DNA of 64,000 nt from Qipengyuania psychrotolerans (GTDB taxonomy: Bacteria; Pseudomonadota; Alphaproteobacteria; Sphingomonadales; Sphingomonadaceae), in NCBI RefSeq assembly GCF_019711355.1, contig NZ_CP081297.1:2563001-2627000 (forward strand), written 5' to 3'. The position numbers and the translations under genes are program-made. Below are positions 24,660-32,573 of this stretch, piece by piece. Below the pieces are notes generated by a model. It saw only the letters and a program-made list of their open reading frames with translations. It made no database searches and had not been told where the DNA came from. Each line of letters begins with the position of its first letter. Within the stretch, counting starts at the first letter, position 1.

Positions 24660-25885
24660 CCGAAGATCCTCCGGGTCCTTTCGATACCGCGCATCAGGGC
24701 GGCAATGTCGTTTTCGTCGCTATAGAGGCCAAAGCTGGCCCGGGCCGTTGCCGGGACGCCGAGATGTTCCATCAAGGGCTGTGCGCAGTGGTGACCGGCA
24801 CGGATTGCGACGTTTTCTTCGTCCAATATGGTGCCGAGGTCGTGCGGATGCACCCCTTCAAGTGCAAAGGAGACGATTCCGGCGCTTTCTTCCGGGCCGA
24901 ACAGCGTCACTGCGTTTGTCCGGCGCAGTTCTTCGCGCAGCTTGCGTGCCAGTTCCGCTTCATGTGCAAACAGGCGGTCAGGGCCCAGTGCGTCGACGTA
25001 ATCGATCGCGGCATGCAGCGCGATGGCTTCGGTGATCATCGGCGTACCCGCCTCGAACCGCTGCGGCGGCGGGGCATAGGTCGTGCCTTGGAAACTGACC
25101 TTGTCGATCATCGCGCCGCCGCCTTGCCACGGCGGCATGGATTCCAGCAGTTCTTCGCGCGCCCACAATACGCCGATGCCGGTTGGTCCGTAGATCTTGT
25201 GGCCGGAAAAGGCATAGAAGTCGCAATCGAGAGCCGCCATGTCGAGTATCATCCGAGGGGCGGCCTGACAGCCGTCGAGCATGATCTTGGCGCCCACCGA
25301 ATGGGCGAGATCGGCAGCCTTGCGCGCGTCGAGTACGCTGCCAAGCACGTTCGATACATGTGCCAGCGATACGAGGCGCGTGCGGGGGCCGATCAAGGCC
25401 TCCAGTGCACCCAGATCGATGCGGCCATCGTCCGTCAGCGGGCAAACGTCGATTTGAGCGCCGGTCCGTTCGGCCACCATCTGCCAGGGCACGATGTTCG
25501 AATGATGCTCAAGCACCGAAAGCACGATCCGGTCGCCTGCGGAAAGGCGTGTCATGCCCCACGTAGCGGCAACCAGGTTAATCGCCTCGGTCGCGCCGCG
25601 CACGAAAACGATCTCGTCGGCCGATTTGGCGCCCATGAACCGAGCGACCCGGTCCCGGGCCGCTTCATAACCTTGGGTCATCTGGGCCGAGCGAGCGTAA
25701 ACGCCGCGGTGAACCGTGGCGTAATCCTTGCCAAGTGCGCGGCTTATGGCATCGATAACCGCCTGCGGCTTTTGTGCAGTCGCTGCAGTGTCGAGGTAAT
25801 GCCAAGGGGCGCCTTCCGGGGTCAAAAGACCCGGAAAATCCGCCTTCTTATCAGCGTCGGGGGAAAGAATTACCGCCTCGCTCAC
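24656..25885 (-). CDS. sufS: Cysteine desulfurase SufS
   Basis: The 409-residue PLP enzyme releases sulfur from cysteine for cluster assembly. Key features are YLDTAATAQKP near the start, LEHHSNIVPWQ (His stacking on PLP), SGHKIYGPTGIG with the Schiff-base Lys at 230, and RAGHHCAQP with the catalytic Cys at 367. The short loop around that cysteine marks it as group II (SufS) rather than IscS. No sufE or sufU gene is visible in the operon. The start overlaps the sufD stop by four bases. Confidence 0.96.
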   Translation of the reverse strand: MSEAVILSPDADKKADFPGLLTPEGAPWHYLDTAATAQKPQAVIDAISRALGKDYATVHRGVYARSAQMTQGYEAARDRVARFMGAKSADEIVFVRGATEAINLVAATWGMTRLSAGDRIVLSVLEHHSNIVPWQMVAERTGAQIDVCPLTDDGRIDLGALEALIGPRTRLVSLAHVSNVLGSVLDARKAADLAHSVGAKIMLDGCQAAPRMILDMAALDCDFYAFSGHKIYGPTGIGVLWAREELLESMPPWQGGGAMIDKVSFQGTTYAPPPQRFEAGTPMITEAIALHAAIDYVDALGPDRLFAHEAELARKLREELRRTNAVTLFGPEESAGIVSFALEGVHPHDLGTILDEENVAIRAGHHCAQPLMEHLGVPATARASFGLYSDENDIAALMRGIERTRRIFG

Positions 25886-26652
25886 AGATGCTTGTCCAAC
25901 TTGTCGAGCGCAGTGCGGAGCAGGCGCTCCTGCTGTTCTTCGTCATCCAGTTCCACCAACGCATCGCCAATGAACGCCTGCACCAGCAAGCGCCGTGATG
26001 CTTCGGGCGAAAGACCGCGCGCAGCCATGTAGAAGCGCGCATTTTCGTCCATTTGCCCGACGCTGGCGCCGTGTTCGCACTTCACGTCGTCGGCGTAGAT
26101 TTCGAGCTGCGGCACGGCATTCACGCTCGCGCCCTTTTCCAGCAGCAGGCCCTTGAAGCTTTGCGCGGCATCGGTCTTCTGCGCGTCGCGCACCACGTCG
26201 ATCCGGCCAAGGAAGTTGCCGGTGCCCCTGCCCCAGTGCACGCTGCGCACGATCTGGTTGCTTGTCGCGTTTGGTTCTTCATGGGCGACGCGGGTTACGA
26301 ATTCGCGCGTAGTATCGCGCCCGCCGACCGTGATTCCACCCATCTCGAAATGCGCGCCTTCGGCCAGCATCACGACCACTTCAATACGGCCCAGCTTCGC
26401 GCTCGCGATGACGCCGAACAATTCGAACCGAGCACCCTTGCCGATCTTTACGCGCAGGCGGCGGAGTTCGACGCCGCCGGTATCCGAAGCGTCATCGGCG
26501 ATGACCAGCGTTTCGCGCACGGTCTCGCCAGCAGCGACTTCGATGTCGCGCCACTTGTCGAATGTCCCGAGGTCCATGCCGGCCAGCGCATCGGTGTCCG
26601 AATAGCGCCACGCCTCGTCCTTGCGGGTCGGGAAGGCAAGGTCCTGGGTCAT
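25882..26652 (-). CDS. sufD: SUF complex subunit SufD
   Basis: The 256-residue protein is shorter than enterobacterial SufD but has the family core: a beta-helical middle (GARFELFGVIASAKLGRIEVVVMLAEGAHFEMGG) and NFLGRIDVVRDAQKTDAAQSFKGLLLEKGASVNAVPQLEIYADDVKCEHGASVGQMDENARFYMAARGLS. It ends in ARRLLVQAF-type helices. It binds SufB and SufC in the scaffold complex. The N-terminal region of larger SufD proteins is reduced here, as is usual in sphingomonads. Overlaps sufC by four bases. Confidence 0.93.
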   Translation of the reverse strand: MTQDLAFPTRKDEAWRYSDTDALAGMDLGTFDKWRDIEVAAGETVRETLVIADDASDTGGVELRRLRVKIGKGARFELFGVIASAKLGRIEVVVMLAEGAHFEMGGITVGGRDTTREFVTRVAHEEPNATSNQIVRSVHWGRGTGNFLGRIDVVRDAQKTDAAQSFKGLLLEKGASVNAVPQLEIYADDVKCEHGASVGQMDENARFYMAARGLSPEASRRLLVQAFIGDALVELDDEEQQERLLRTALDKLDKHL

Positions 26653-27401
26653 GCAGGCTCCGCCATCACTGCGTCATAGCCTTCGTTCTCGAGGCGAATT
26701 GCCAGTTCTGCGCCGCCAGTCTTCACGATGCGACCCTTGCTGAGGATCGAAACCTTGTCCGGCTTCACCACCTCGAGCAGGCGCTGATAGTGAGTGATCA
26801 GCAACACGCCCTTGTGCGCATCGCGCATGATGGCATTGATTCCGTCGCCAACCACACGCAGCGCGTCGATGTCGAGGCCGCTATCGGTCTCATCCAGGAC
26901 AGCGAATGCAGGATCGAGAATGCCCATCTGGACCATCTCTGCACGCTTCTTCTCGCCGCCGGAGAAGCCGACGTTCACATGGCGCTTGAGCATGTCCATA
27001 TCGAGCTTCAGCAGAGCGGCCTTTTCCTTGGCGAGCTTCAAGAACTCGCCGCCGCTGAGCGCTTCTTCGCCGCGCGCCTTGCGCTGCGAGTTGAGCGCTT
27101 CGCGCAGGAACTGGACGTTGGAGACACCGGGAATTTCAACCGGATACTGGAACCCGAGAAACAGGCCGGCAGCCGCGCGTTCGTGCGGTTCCAGGCCAAG
27201 CAAGTCCTGCCCGCGGAAGGTCACCGAACCCCCGGTCACTTCATAGCCCGGGCGGCCGCCCAGAACATAGGACAGCGTCGACTTGCCCGCACCGTTCGGC
27301 CCCATGATGGCGTGAATTTCGCCCGCAGCCACTTCGAGGTTCAGGCCATTGAGAATGGTCTTGCCGTCGATTTCGGCGGTCAGGTTTTCAATTTTCAGCA
27401 T
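26649..27401 (-). CDS. sufC: SUF complex ATPase SufC
   Basis: This 250-residue ABC-type ATPase drives the SufBCD scaffold. It has Walker A GPNGAGKS at 34-41, the Q-loop region FLGFQYPVEIPGVSN, signature SGGEKKRAEMVQM, Walker B AVLDETDSGLDIDAL and the switch histidine in LITHYQRLL. The SGGEKKR signature and DETDSGLD are specific to SufC. The gene follows the DUF559 gene by 57 bases and overlaps the sufD start by four. Confidence 0.97.
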   Translation of the reverse strand: MLKIENLTAEIDGKTILNGLNLEVAAGEIHAIMGPNGAGKSTLSYVLGGRPGYEVTGGSVTFRGQDLLGLEPHERAAAGLFLGFQYPVEIPGVSNVQFLREALNSQRKARGEEALSGGEFLKLAKEKAALLKLDMDMLKRHVNVGFSGGEKKRAEMVQMGILDPAFAVLDETDSGLDIDALRVVGDGINAIMRDAHKGVLLITHYQRLLEVVKPDKVSILSKGRIVKTGGAELAIRLENEGYDAVMAEPA

Positions 27402-27458
27402 TGTGGTCTTTCTTCAGCATTTCGGCGAACACGGCGATGGTGATTGTCATCGGTTCCA

Positions 27459-27998
27459 TCAGCTCCTGCGCGAGGGGCCGTTCCCGTCGCGGTCATATCT
27501 TGGCTTGGATTGACGCGGGTTTTCGGCGTTGTGACGCCGCCGCGCTTCACCCTTGTCGGCGATGCGCGCGCGCATGCCGAGTGTGATGCGTTCAAGCACG
27601 GCATCCATGTTTTCCAGGATGTCCTTGGCAGCGATGCGCATTACCCGGATGCCGACGGTCTCCAGGCTCTTGTCGCGGCGCTTGGCCAGCGCGTCGTTCT
27701 GGCCTTCCTCGTCAATAGAGATCGCCATGCCGAGCGGGTGGCAATTGAAATCGACGATCGCGCTGCCGACCACCGCATGGCGGGTGAAGCTGTAGCGGCC
27801 CATGTCGGCCTTGGCGAAACGCTCTGCCAGCGCCTTGTGCGCGTCTGACGAGAAGCGCCGCATTTCGCGCGCCTGCTCATGCAAGGCATCGAGGCGCTTG
27901 TCCGAGATTTCCCAGCCGCGGCCCTTCTTCTTGATCGAAGGGGCGTCGTCCGCCGTTTCCGAAGGGTCGGGGAGTTGAAGTGTCTTGCGGTCAGTCAT
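27459..27998 (-). CDS. DUF559 domain protein inside the suf operon
   Basis: The 179-residue protein has a DUF559 core (Vsr/restriction-endonuclease-like fold): the region ALAERFAKADMGRYSFTRHAVVGSAIVDFNCHPLGMAISIDEEGQND, then RRDKSLETVGIRVMRIAAKDILENMDAVLERI. DUF559 proteins typically have F-RR-x6-Y-IVDF and D-E-R-D, and IVDF plus RRDKSLETVGIRVMRI match. Both ends are charged and low-complexity, the C-terminus very basic (ENPRQSKPRYDRDGNGPSRRS). It lies between sufB and sufC with coupled starts, yet has no known Fe-S role. A nuclease activity is unproven. Confidence 0.85.
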   Translation of the reverse strand: MTDRKTLQLPDPSETADDAPSIKKKGRGWEISDKRLDALHEQAREMRRFSSDAHKALAERFAKADMGRYSFTRHAVVGSAIVDFNCHPLGMAISIDEEGQNDALAKRRDKSLETVGIRVMRIAAKDILENMDAVLERITLGMRARIADKGEARRRHNAENPRQSKPRYDRDGNGPSRRS

Positions 27999-28218
27999 TT
28001 GTACTCATCTTGCGGCTGCGCAGCAGAAGCCCAATCGTTAATGCGGAAAAAAGTGGAGGAGCCCAAATAGCAGTGAGCCATGTCCAAAATTCGCTTGGCG
28101 CCTCGGACGAATACGGCGGTATCAGAACAATGTGTCCGGCCCAAATTGCGGTGACCGCCCAAACATAGAGCGTAGTTGTAATGCCAACGAGGGCCAAACC
28201 GAACAGAGCGTACCTCAC
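27991..28218 (-). CDS. Small two-helix membrane protein inside the suf operon
   Basis: The 75-residue product has two hydrophobic segments: [24 protein letters not shown] (about residues 3-26) and [22 protein letters not shown] (about 45-67). A short RSRKMSTND tail follows. The ATG overlaps the sufB stop by four bases and the end overlaps the DUF559 gene start by eight. That tight coupling argues it is a real gene rather than chance. No homologue recognised. Composition is a little more AT-rich than its neighbours. Confidence 0.55.
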   Translation of the reverse strand: MRYALFGLALVGITTTLYVWAVTAIWAGHIVLIPPYSSEAPSEFWTWLTAIWAPPLFSALTIGLLLRSRKMSTND

Positions 28219-29741
28219 CCGACACTCCCCTCAAGCGAGATCGCCAGAAGTTTCTGCGCTTCGACGGCGAACTCCATCGGCAGTTCCTTCAGCACGTCCT
28301 TGGCGAAGCCGTTGACGATCAGCGCCACGGCCTCTTCCTCGTCCAGGCCGCGTTGCATCGCGTAGAACAGCTGGTCATCGGAAATCTTGCTGGTGGTGGC
28401 CTCGTGCTCGATCTGGGCGCTGGGGTTCTTCACCTCGATATAGGGTACGGTATGCGCGCCGCATTTATCGCCCAGTAGCAAGCTGTCGCACTGGGTAAAG
28501 TTGCGCACATTGTCGGCATTGGCTGCCACGGCCACGCGGCCGCGATAGGTGTTGTTCGACTTGCCCGCCGAAATACCCTTGGAGATGATCGTCGAACGGC
28601 TGCCCTTGCCGTTATGGATCATCTTGGTGCCGGTATCGGCCTGCTGGTAATTGTTCGTGACCGCGACCGAGTAGAACTCGCCCACGCTGTCTTCGCCATT
28701 CAGCACGCAGGACGGGTATTTCCACGTCACCGCGCTGCCGGTTTCAACCTGCGTCCAGCTAATCTTGGAGCGGGCGCCCTGGCACAGGCCGCGCTTGGTG
28801 ACGAAATTGTAGATCCCGCCGACGCCTTCGGAATTGCCCGGATACCAGTTCTGGACGGTCGAATACTTGATCTCGGCGTCCTCCATCGCGACCAATTCGA
28901 CCACGGCGGCGTGAAGCTGGTTTTCATCGCGCATCGGCGCGGTGCAACCTTCCAGATAGCTGACATAGCTGCCCTTTTCGGCAACGATCAGCGTGCGTTC
29001 GAACTGGCCAGTGTTTTCCGCATTGATGCGGAAATAGGTGGAAAGCTCCATCGGGCAGCGTACGCCTTCGGGCACATAGACAAAGGTGCCATCCGAAAAG
29101 ACCGCGCAATTCAATGTGGCGAAGAAATTGTCCTTCTGCGGCACAACCTTGCCGAGCCACTTTTTCACCAGCTCGGGGTATTCCTTGATCGCTTCGCTGA
29201 TCGACAGAAAGATGACGCCCGCCTTCTTCAGTTCTTCGCGGAATGTGGTGGCGACGCTGACGCTGTCGAACACGGCATCGACGGCAACCTTGCGCGCGCC
29301 CTTCACCCCGGCGAGCACTTCCTGCTCGCCGATGGGGATACCGAGCTTGTCGTAGACGCGCTTGATTTCGGGATCGAGATCATCGAGCGAGTCGAGTTCG
29401 ATCTTCTTCTTCGGCGCGGCGTAGTAGAAGGCATCCTGATAGTCGATCTTGGGATAGCCGACCTTGGCCCAGTCGGGCTCCTCCATGGTTTGCCACAGAC
29501 GGAACGCCTTCAGACGCCAGTCGAGCATCCATTCTGGCTCGCCCTTCTTGCCCGAGATAAAGCGGACGGTGTCCTCGGTAAGGCCTTTTTCCGCGAATTC
29601 CGTTTCAATGTCGGATGACCAGCCATGCTCGTACTCCGCTGCCTTGTCGGCGGCATCGCGCGCATCCTGGTCAGTCACGGGCCCACCGGTTTCGGGAAGG
29701 TCCATTTCCTTACGGTCCTGAATGTCGATTTCTTCGCTCAC
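28215..29741 (-). CDS. sufB: Fe-S assembly scaffold SufB
   Basis: This 508-residue scaffold protein has the SufB signatures: [16 protein letters not shown], a block of cluster-region residues in [43 protein letters not shown], and [24 protein letters not shown]. The C-terminal segment is [46 protein letters not shown]. The start is a GTG at 29741, five bases after the ribosome site AAGGAA, and overlaps the Rrf2 regulator stop as GTGA. An upstream extension in the same frame is unlikely. It forms SufBCD with the downstream genes. Confidence 0.96.
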   Translation of the reverse strand: MSEEIDIQDRKEMDLPETGGPVTDQDARDAADKAAEYEHGWSSDIETEFAEKGLTEDTVRFISGKKGEPEWMLDWRLKAFRLWQTMEEPDWAKVGYPKIDYQDAFYYAAPKKKIELDSLDDLDPEIKRVYDKLGIPIGEQEVLAGVKGARKVAVDAVFDSVSVATTFREELKKAGVIFLSISEAIKEYPELVKKWLGKVVPQKDNFFATLNCAVFSDGTFVYVPEGVRCPMELSTYFRINAENTGQFERTLIVAEKGSYVSYLEGCTAPMRDENQLHAAVVELVAMEDAEIKYSTVQNWYPGNSEGVGGIYNFVTKRGLCQGARSKISWTQVETGSAVTWKYPSCVLNGEDSVGEFYSVAVTNNYQQADTGTKMIHNGKGSRSTIISKGISAGKSNNTYRGRVAVAANADNVRNFTQCDSLLLGDKCGAHTVPYIEVKNPSAQIEHEATTSKISDDQLFYAMQRGLDEEEAVALIVNGFAKDVLKELPMEFAVEAQKLLAISLEGSVG

Positions 29742-30148
29742 GCGAGTTCCTTTTCCTGCGCCAATTGCGTCAGTTTGATATCGTCCAAGGCGCCGCGAAC
29801 CGCTTGGTTCACCAGCTGCCAATGAGGTTTGACCCGGCAATCATGGTCGACCGAACAACCTGTCCCTTCGACACAGGCGGTCAGCGCGATCGGTCCCTCA
29901 ACCGCTTCCACTATGTCGGCAAGGCTGATCGCTGCAGCCGGGCGGGCAAGCTGCAAACCGCCGCCAGAGCCGCGCACGGAGCGCAGCAATCCAGCGCCAA
30001 CAAGCTTGCTGACCAGCTTTTGCACGGTCGGGACCGGTAGGCCGGTTTCGGCCGCAAGTTCTGACGCACTGACCCTGCCCCCGCCGCAATGGCGGGCTGC
30101 CTGGCTCATCGTGACGACAGCGTAATCTGCAAGGTTCGAAAGGCGCAT
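29738..30148 (-). CDS. Rrf2-family regulator of the suf operon
   Basis: The 136-residue protein has the winged helix typical of Rrf2 proteins ([39 protein letters not shown]). Three cysteines, at about 92, 98 and 104 (C-x5-C-x5-C), are suited to hold a Fe-S cluster as in IscR-type sensors. It is first in the operon and overlaps sufB by four bases, so it likely autoregulates the operon in response to Fe-S status. The ATG at 30148 is chosen because it starts the family N-terminus; the frame extends 12 codons further. A palindrome lies directly upstream. Confidence 0.92.
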   Translation of the reverse strand: MRLSNLADYAVVTMSQAARHCGGGRVSASELAAETGLPVPTVQKLVSKLVGAGLLRSVRGSGGGLQLARPAAAISLADIVEAVEGPIALTACVEGTGCSVDHDCRVKPHWQLVNQAVRGALDDIKLTQLAQEKELA

Positions 30149-30155
30149 AATCTTA

Positions 30156-30178
30156 AATCGGACGAATCCGCTCCGATT
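30156..30178. promoter_or_regulatory. Candidate operator of the suf operon: AATCGGA-N9-TCCGATT
   Basis: The inverted repeat AATCGGA (30156-30162) and TCCGATT (30172-30178) lies 8-30 bases upstream of the Rrf2 start. It is perfect over seven bases per arm, with a nine-base spacer. Position right before an autoregulated operon makes it a likely binding site for the Rrf2 product. The sequence does not resemble the published IscR type I box, so the match to this regulator is inferred. Confidence 0.5.
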
Positions 30179-30251
30179 AGCCACCTATGATTGCAAACCC
30201 GCAGTTTCAACGGATTTCCACTTGTTGCGAGTCGTTAGCAGAAAGTGGCGA

Positions 30252-31166
30252 TCAGGGTTTCTTGTCCAGTTGCCGGTCCTGGCTGCCACCGAAGAGATCG
30301 ACCGATGAATAGCCATCGGGACCAAGCATCTCTTTTACCGGCGTCTCCGTGTTCTTTTCAAGGCGGCGCGGGGTCCGCCCGGTAAAAGCGCGGATTTCCT
30401 TGATCATGTGCGCCTGATCATAAAACGCTTCGTGAATTTCGGCTTCCAGCTCTGGCGACAGTTCCGGAAAGGACAGCAGCGTGGCTGCCCGGACAGCGCG
30501 GTAGCGGCGGATCAAGCGAACCGGCGGCTGTCCGAAAAACCGCGTAACGAGCCGTTGAACCTGTCGTTCGGAATACGGAAGCTTATCCTGCAATTCATCG
30601 ATGTCCGGCTTTAACGACGATGACAGCCATTGGAGCGTGGTGTCGATGACCTGCACGTGCCTGACAGACAGTTCGCGAAGGCTTTGCCGGACCACATCGG
30701 CCAGCGCATCCAGCGCTTCGCGTTCATCGAGATCGCCGCTGCGAATGGCAGCGGGAAGCGCCTTGAGCCTGTCCAGCTGCTCGCCTGCAAACACCTTCTC
30801 GAGCGGGACGAAGCAGTCGTGCGCTTCATTGACCGGCAGCCCCGTCAAGGCAGCCCAGCCGCGAAAGTTGAGCGAAACGCCCAGCATCAGCATTGGCCCG
30901 TGGATACGGAATTGCCGCGCCTCAAGCAGGGCGCCTTGCAGCACCACATCGCCGGTGCGGCCCGTACCGTTCTTGCCATGATCGATCGTGGCATAGCCTT
31001 CGGTCACGACCGCCAGTTGGCCAGAATAGGCAGGCAGCCAGTCTTCGACACCGTTCTTGTCGGCGCGAAAGATATAGAGCGAATTGAAGTAAGGTTTGAG
31101 GTCTGCCGGCGCTTCGATGAACTCAAAGCTATAAGGCAAGCTGGCCGCGCCGTTCGTGTTTTCCAA
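30252..31166 (-). CDS. AraC-family transcriptional regulator
   Basis: The 304-residue protein has an N-terminal effector or dimer domain and a C-terminal helix-turn-helix region. The latter has LSERQVQRLVTRFFGQPPVRLIRRYRAVRAATLLSF (first HTH) and ELEAEIHEAFYDQAHMIKEIRAFTGRTPRRLEKN, ending with the AraC signature. Targets are unknown; no neighbouring gene is clearly controlled. The gene is separated from pyrD by a 367-base gap with a probable small RNA, and its 3' end is convergent in direction with nothing, as the suf operon continues leftward downstream after 103 bases. Confidence 0.88.
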   Translation of the reverse strand: MENTNGAASLPYSFEFIEAPADLKPYFNSLYIFRADKNGVEDWLPAYSGQLAVVTEGYATIDHGKNGTGRTGDVVLQGALLEARQFRIHGPMLMLGVSLNFRGWAALTGLPVNEAHDCFVPLEKVFAGEQLDRLKALPAAIRSGDLDEREALDALADVVRQSLRELSVRHVQVIDTTLQWLSSSLKPDIDELQDKLPYSERQVQRLVTRFFGQPPVRLIRRYRAVRAATLLSFPELSPELEAEIHEAFYDQAHMIKEIRAFTGRTPRRLEKNTETPVKEMLGPDGYSSVDLFGGSQDRQLDKKP

Positions 31167-31310
31167 TCAGCGTCCCCCTGAAGCCCTGAACAGGTCTCTG
31201 ATCAGGATCTTAGCCGCGAGATGGCAAGCAAGCAAATATCGCAGTTACATCTCGAGCTGTCCGCATGGGAGTGATCACAGCCGAACACCCTGCAAACGCG
31301 TCAGCCTGAC

Positions 31311-31343
31311 AAAAAAAGGGCGGCCCAATAAAGAGCCGCCCTT
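31311..31343 (-). terminator. Intrinsic terminator read leftward, in front of no annotated gene
   Basis: AAGGGCGGC (31316-31324) pairs with GCCGCCCTT (31335-31343) around a ten-base loop. Read on the minus strand it ends in seven T residues (31311-31317), the classical Rho-independent form. On the plus strand the downstream flank is TTAAAAG and lacks a T-run. The only open transcription unit that could end here starts within 31344-31533, which has no convincing coding sequence. Confidence 0.85.
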
Positions 31344-31440
31344 AAAAGTTGAGAACTCGTTGCAAAGCTGCTCCGAGCCCTTCGGGTCGCAGGAGTTAGA
31401 TACAATGATTCGCGCAAAATTAGATTGTATACATGCGACA
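31311..31440 (-). ncRNA. Putative small non-coding RNA ending at the leftward terminator
   Basis: The region from about 31440 down to 31311 is leftward relative to a strong terminator and has two more structural elements. One is a hairpin around CTCCTGCGACCCGAAGGGCTCGGAG (minus strand), with GAA loop and CCC/GGG. The other is the inverted repeat ATACAAT (31400-31406) and ATTGTAT (31424-31430). The nearest upstream gene, pyrD, runs the other way, so no protein transcript explains the terminator. TACAAT on the minus strand could serve as a -10 box, but I find no good -35. The 5' end given is approximate. Known RNA families were not recognised. Confidence 0.5.
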
Positions 31441-31533
31441 CCCCCCCTGCCTCCCGCACATTTTGGCGGTTTTTTACAACGCTCTTGTTGCCTTGCTCGA
31501 CAGGTGGTGCGGCCTGCTTCATAGCTCGCGGCC

Positions 31534-32562
31534 ATGATCTTCGACCTGCTTCGCCCAGCCCTCTTCACGCTTGATCCGGAACGCGCTCACCGACTTACGG
31601 TCGCCGCCTTGAAGGCCAAGCCGGTAAGCCCGGCCCGCTCGTCAGGCCGGCTTGCGACACAGGTTGCCGGCATCGCATTCCCCAATCCCCTGGGCATGGC
31701 CGCCGGTTTCGACAAAGATGCTGAAGTGCCCGACCAACTGCTTGGGCTCGGATTTGGCTTCGCCGAAGTCGGTTCGATCACGCCGCTCCCTCAGGAAGGC
31801 AATCCCAAGCCCCGCCTGTTCCGCCTGGTTGAAGATCGCGCGGTCATCAATCGCATGGGGTTCAACAATGGTGGCGGCGAAAAAGCGCGCGCAAGATTCG
31901 AAGCGCGGAAGCATCGCGGCGGCGTGCTGGGAATCAATATCGGGGCGAACAAGGACAGCGCGGACCGCGTCGCCGATTATGCCGCGATGACGCAGATGAT
32001 GGCGCCTTATGCCAGCTACCTCGCGGTGAATATTTCCAGCCCCAATACACCGGGCCTGCGTGCATTGCAGGATGAGGAGGCATTGATCGGATTGCTCGAT
32101 GCAGTGCTGGAAGCGCGCGGAGATGAAGGCCCGCCGGTGTTTCTCAAGGTTGCCCCTGATCTTGAACCGGCCGACATCGATGCCATTGCACGGATCGCCG
32201 TGGATGCCGGGCTCGGCGCGCTGATCGTCTCCAATACGACAATCAGCCGCCCTCCGCTGAAATCGCGCCATGCCAGCGAGGCGGGCGGCCTTTCCGGAGC
32301 GCCCCTGCGCAGCCTCGCGCAGCAACGGATCATCGACTTCCGCAAGGCGACCGGAGGCGAGATGCCACTGGTCGGGGTCGGCGGAATTGCTAGCGCGGAA
32401 GACGCCTGGGCGCGCATCCGCGCGGGCGCCAGCCTGGTCCAGCTTTACAGCGCCATGGTCTATGAAGGCCCGGGCCTGCCGCGCCGGATCCTGCGCGGGC
32501 TGGAAAAACTGATGAAGCGCGACGGGTTTTCATCGATTGCGGAGGCGGTCGGAAGCGAATAG
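31534..32562 (+). CDS. pyrD: Dihydroorotate dehydrogenase (quinone), class 2
   Basis: The 342-residue flavoprotein oxidises dihydroorotate with quinone in pyrimidine synthesis. It begins IFDLLRPALFTLDPERAHRLTVAALK, the amphipathic membrane-association helices of class 2 enzymes. It has FPNPLGMAAGFDKDAEV, RLVEDRAVINRMGFNN, VNISSPNTPGLR with the catalytic Ser, LKVAPDL, SNTTISRPP and VGVGGIASAEDAWARIRAGASLVQLYSAMVYEGPGL. Length normal. A 10-base gap separates it from the gamma-glutamyltransferase gene. Confidence 0.96.
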   Translation: MIFDLLRPALFTLDPERAHRLTVAALKAKPVSPARSSGRLATQVAGIAFPNPLGMAAGFDKDAEVPDQLLGLGFGFAEVGSITPLPQEGNPKPRLFRLVEDRAVINRMGFNNGGGEKARARFEARKHRGGVLGINIGANKDSADRVADYAAMTQMMAPYASYLAVNISSPNTPGLRALQDEEALIGLLDAVLEARGDEGPPVFLKVAPDLEPADIDAIARIAVDAGLGALIVSNTTISRPPLKSRHASEAGGLSGAPLRSLAQQRIIDFRKATGGEMPLVGVGGIASAEDAWARIRAGASLVQLYSAMVYEGPGLPRRILRGLEKLMKRDGFSSIAEAVGSE

Positions 32563-32573
32563 CGTCGCGCGCC

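Noticed and set aside
24764..26032. 422-codon plus-strand open frame antisense to sufS
   Set aside because: sufS motifs are perfect on the minus strand; this is a shadow of the high-GC third positions.
28614..29618. Plus-strand open frame antisense to sufB
   Set aside because: Same cause as the sufS shadow; sufB is certain.
31275..31568. Minus-strand open frame of 97 codons in the pyrD upstream gap
   Set aside because: It runs through the terminator hairpin and beyond, contains no family features, and has no ribosome site before its ATG; a non-coding RNA explains the terminator better.
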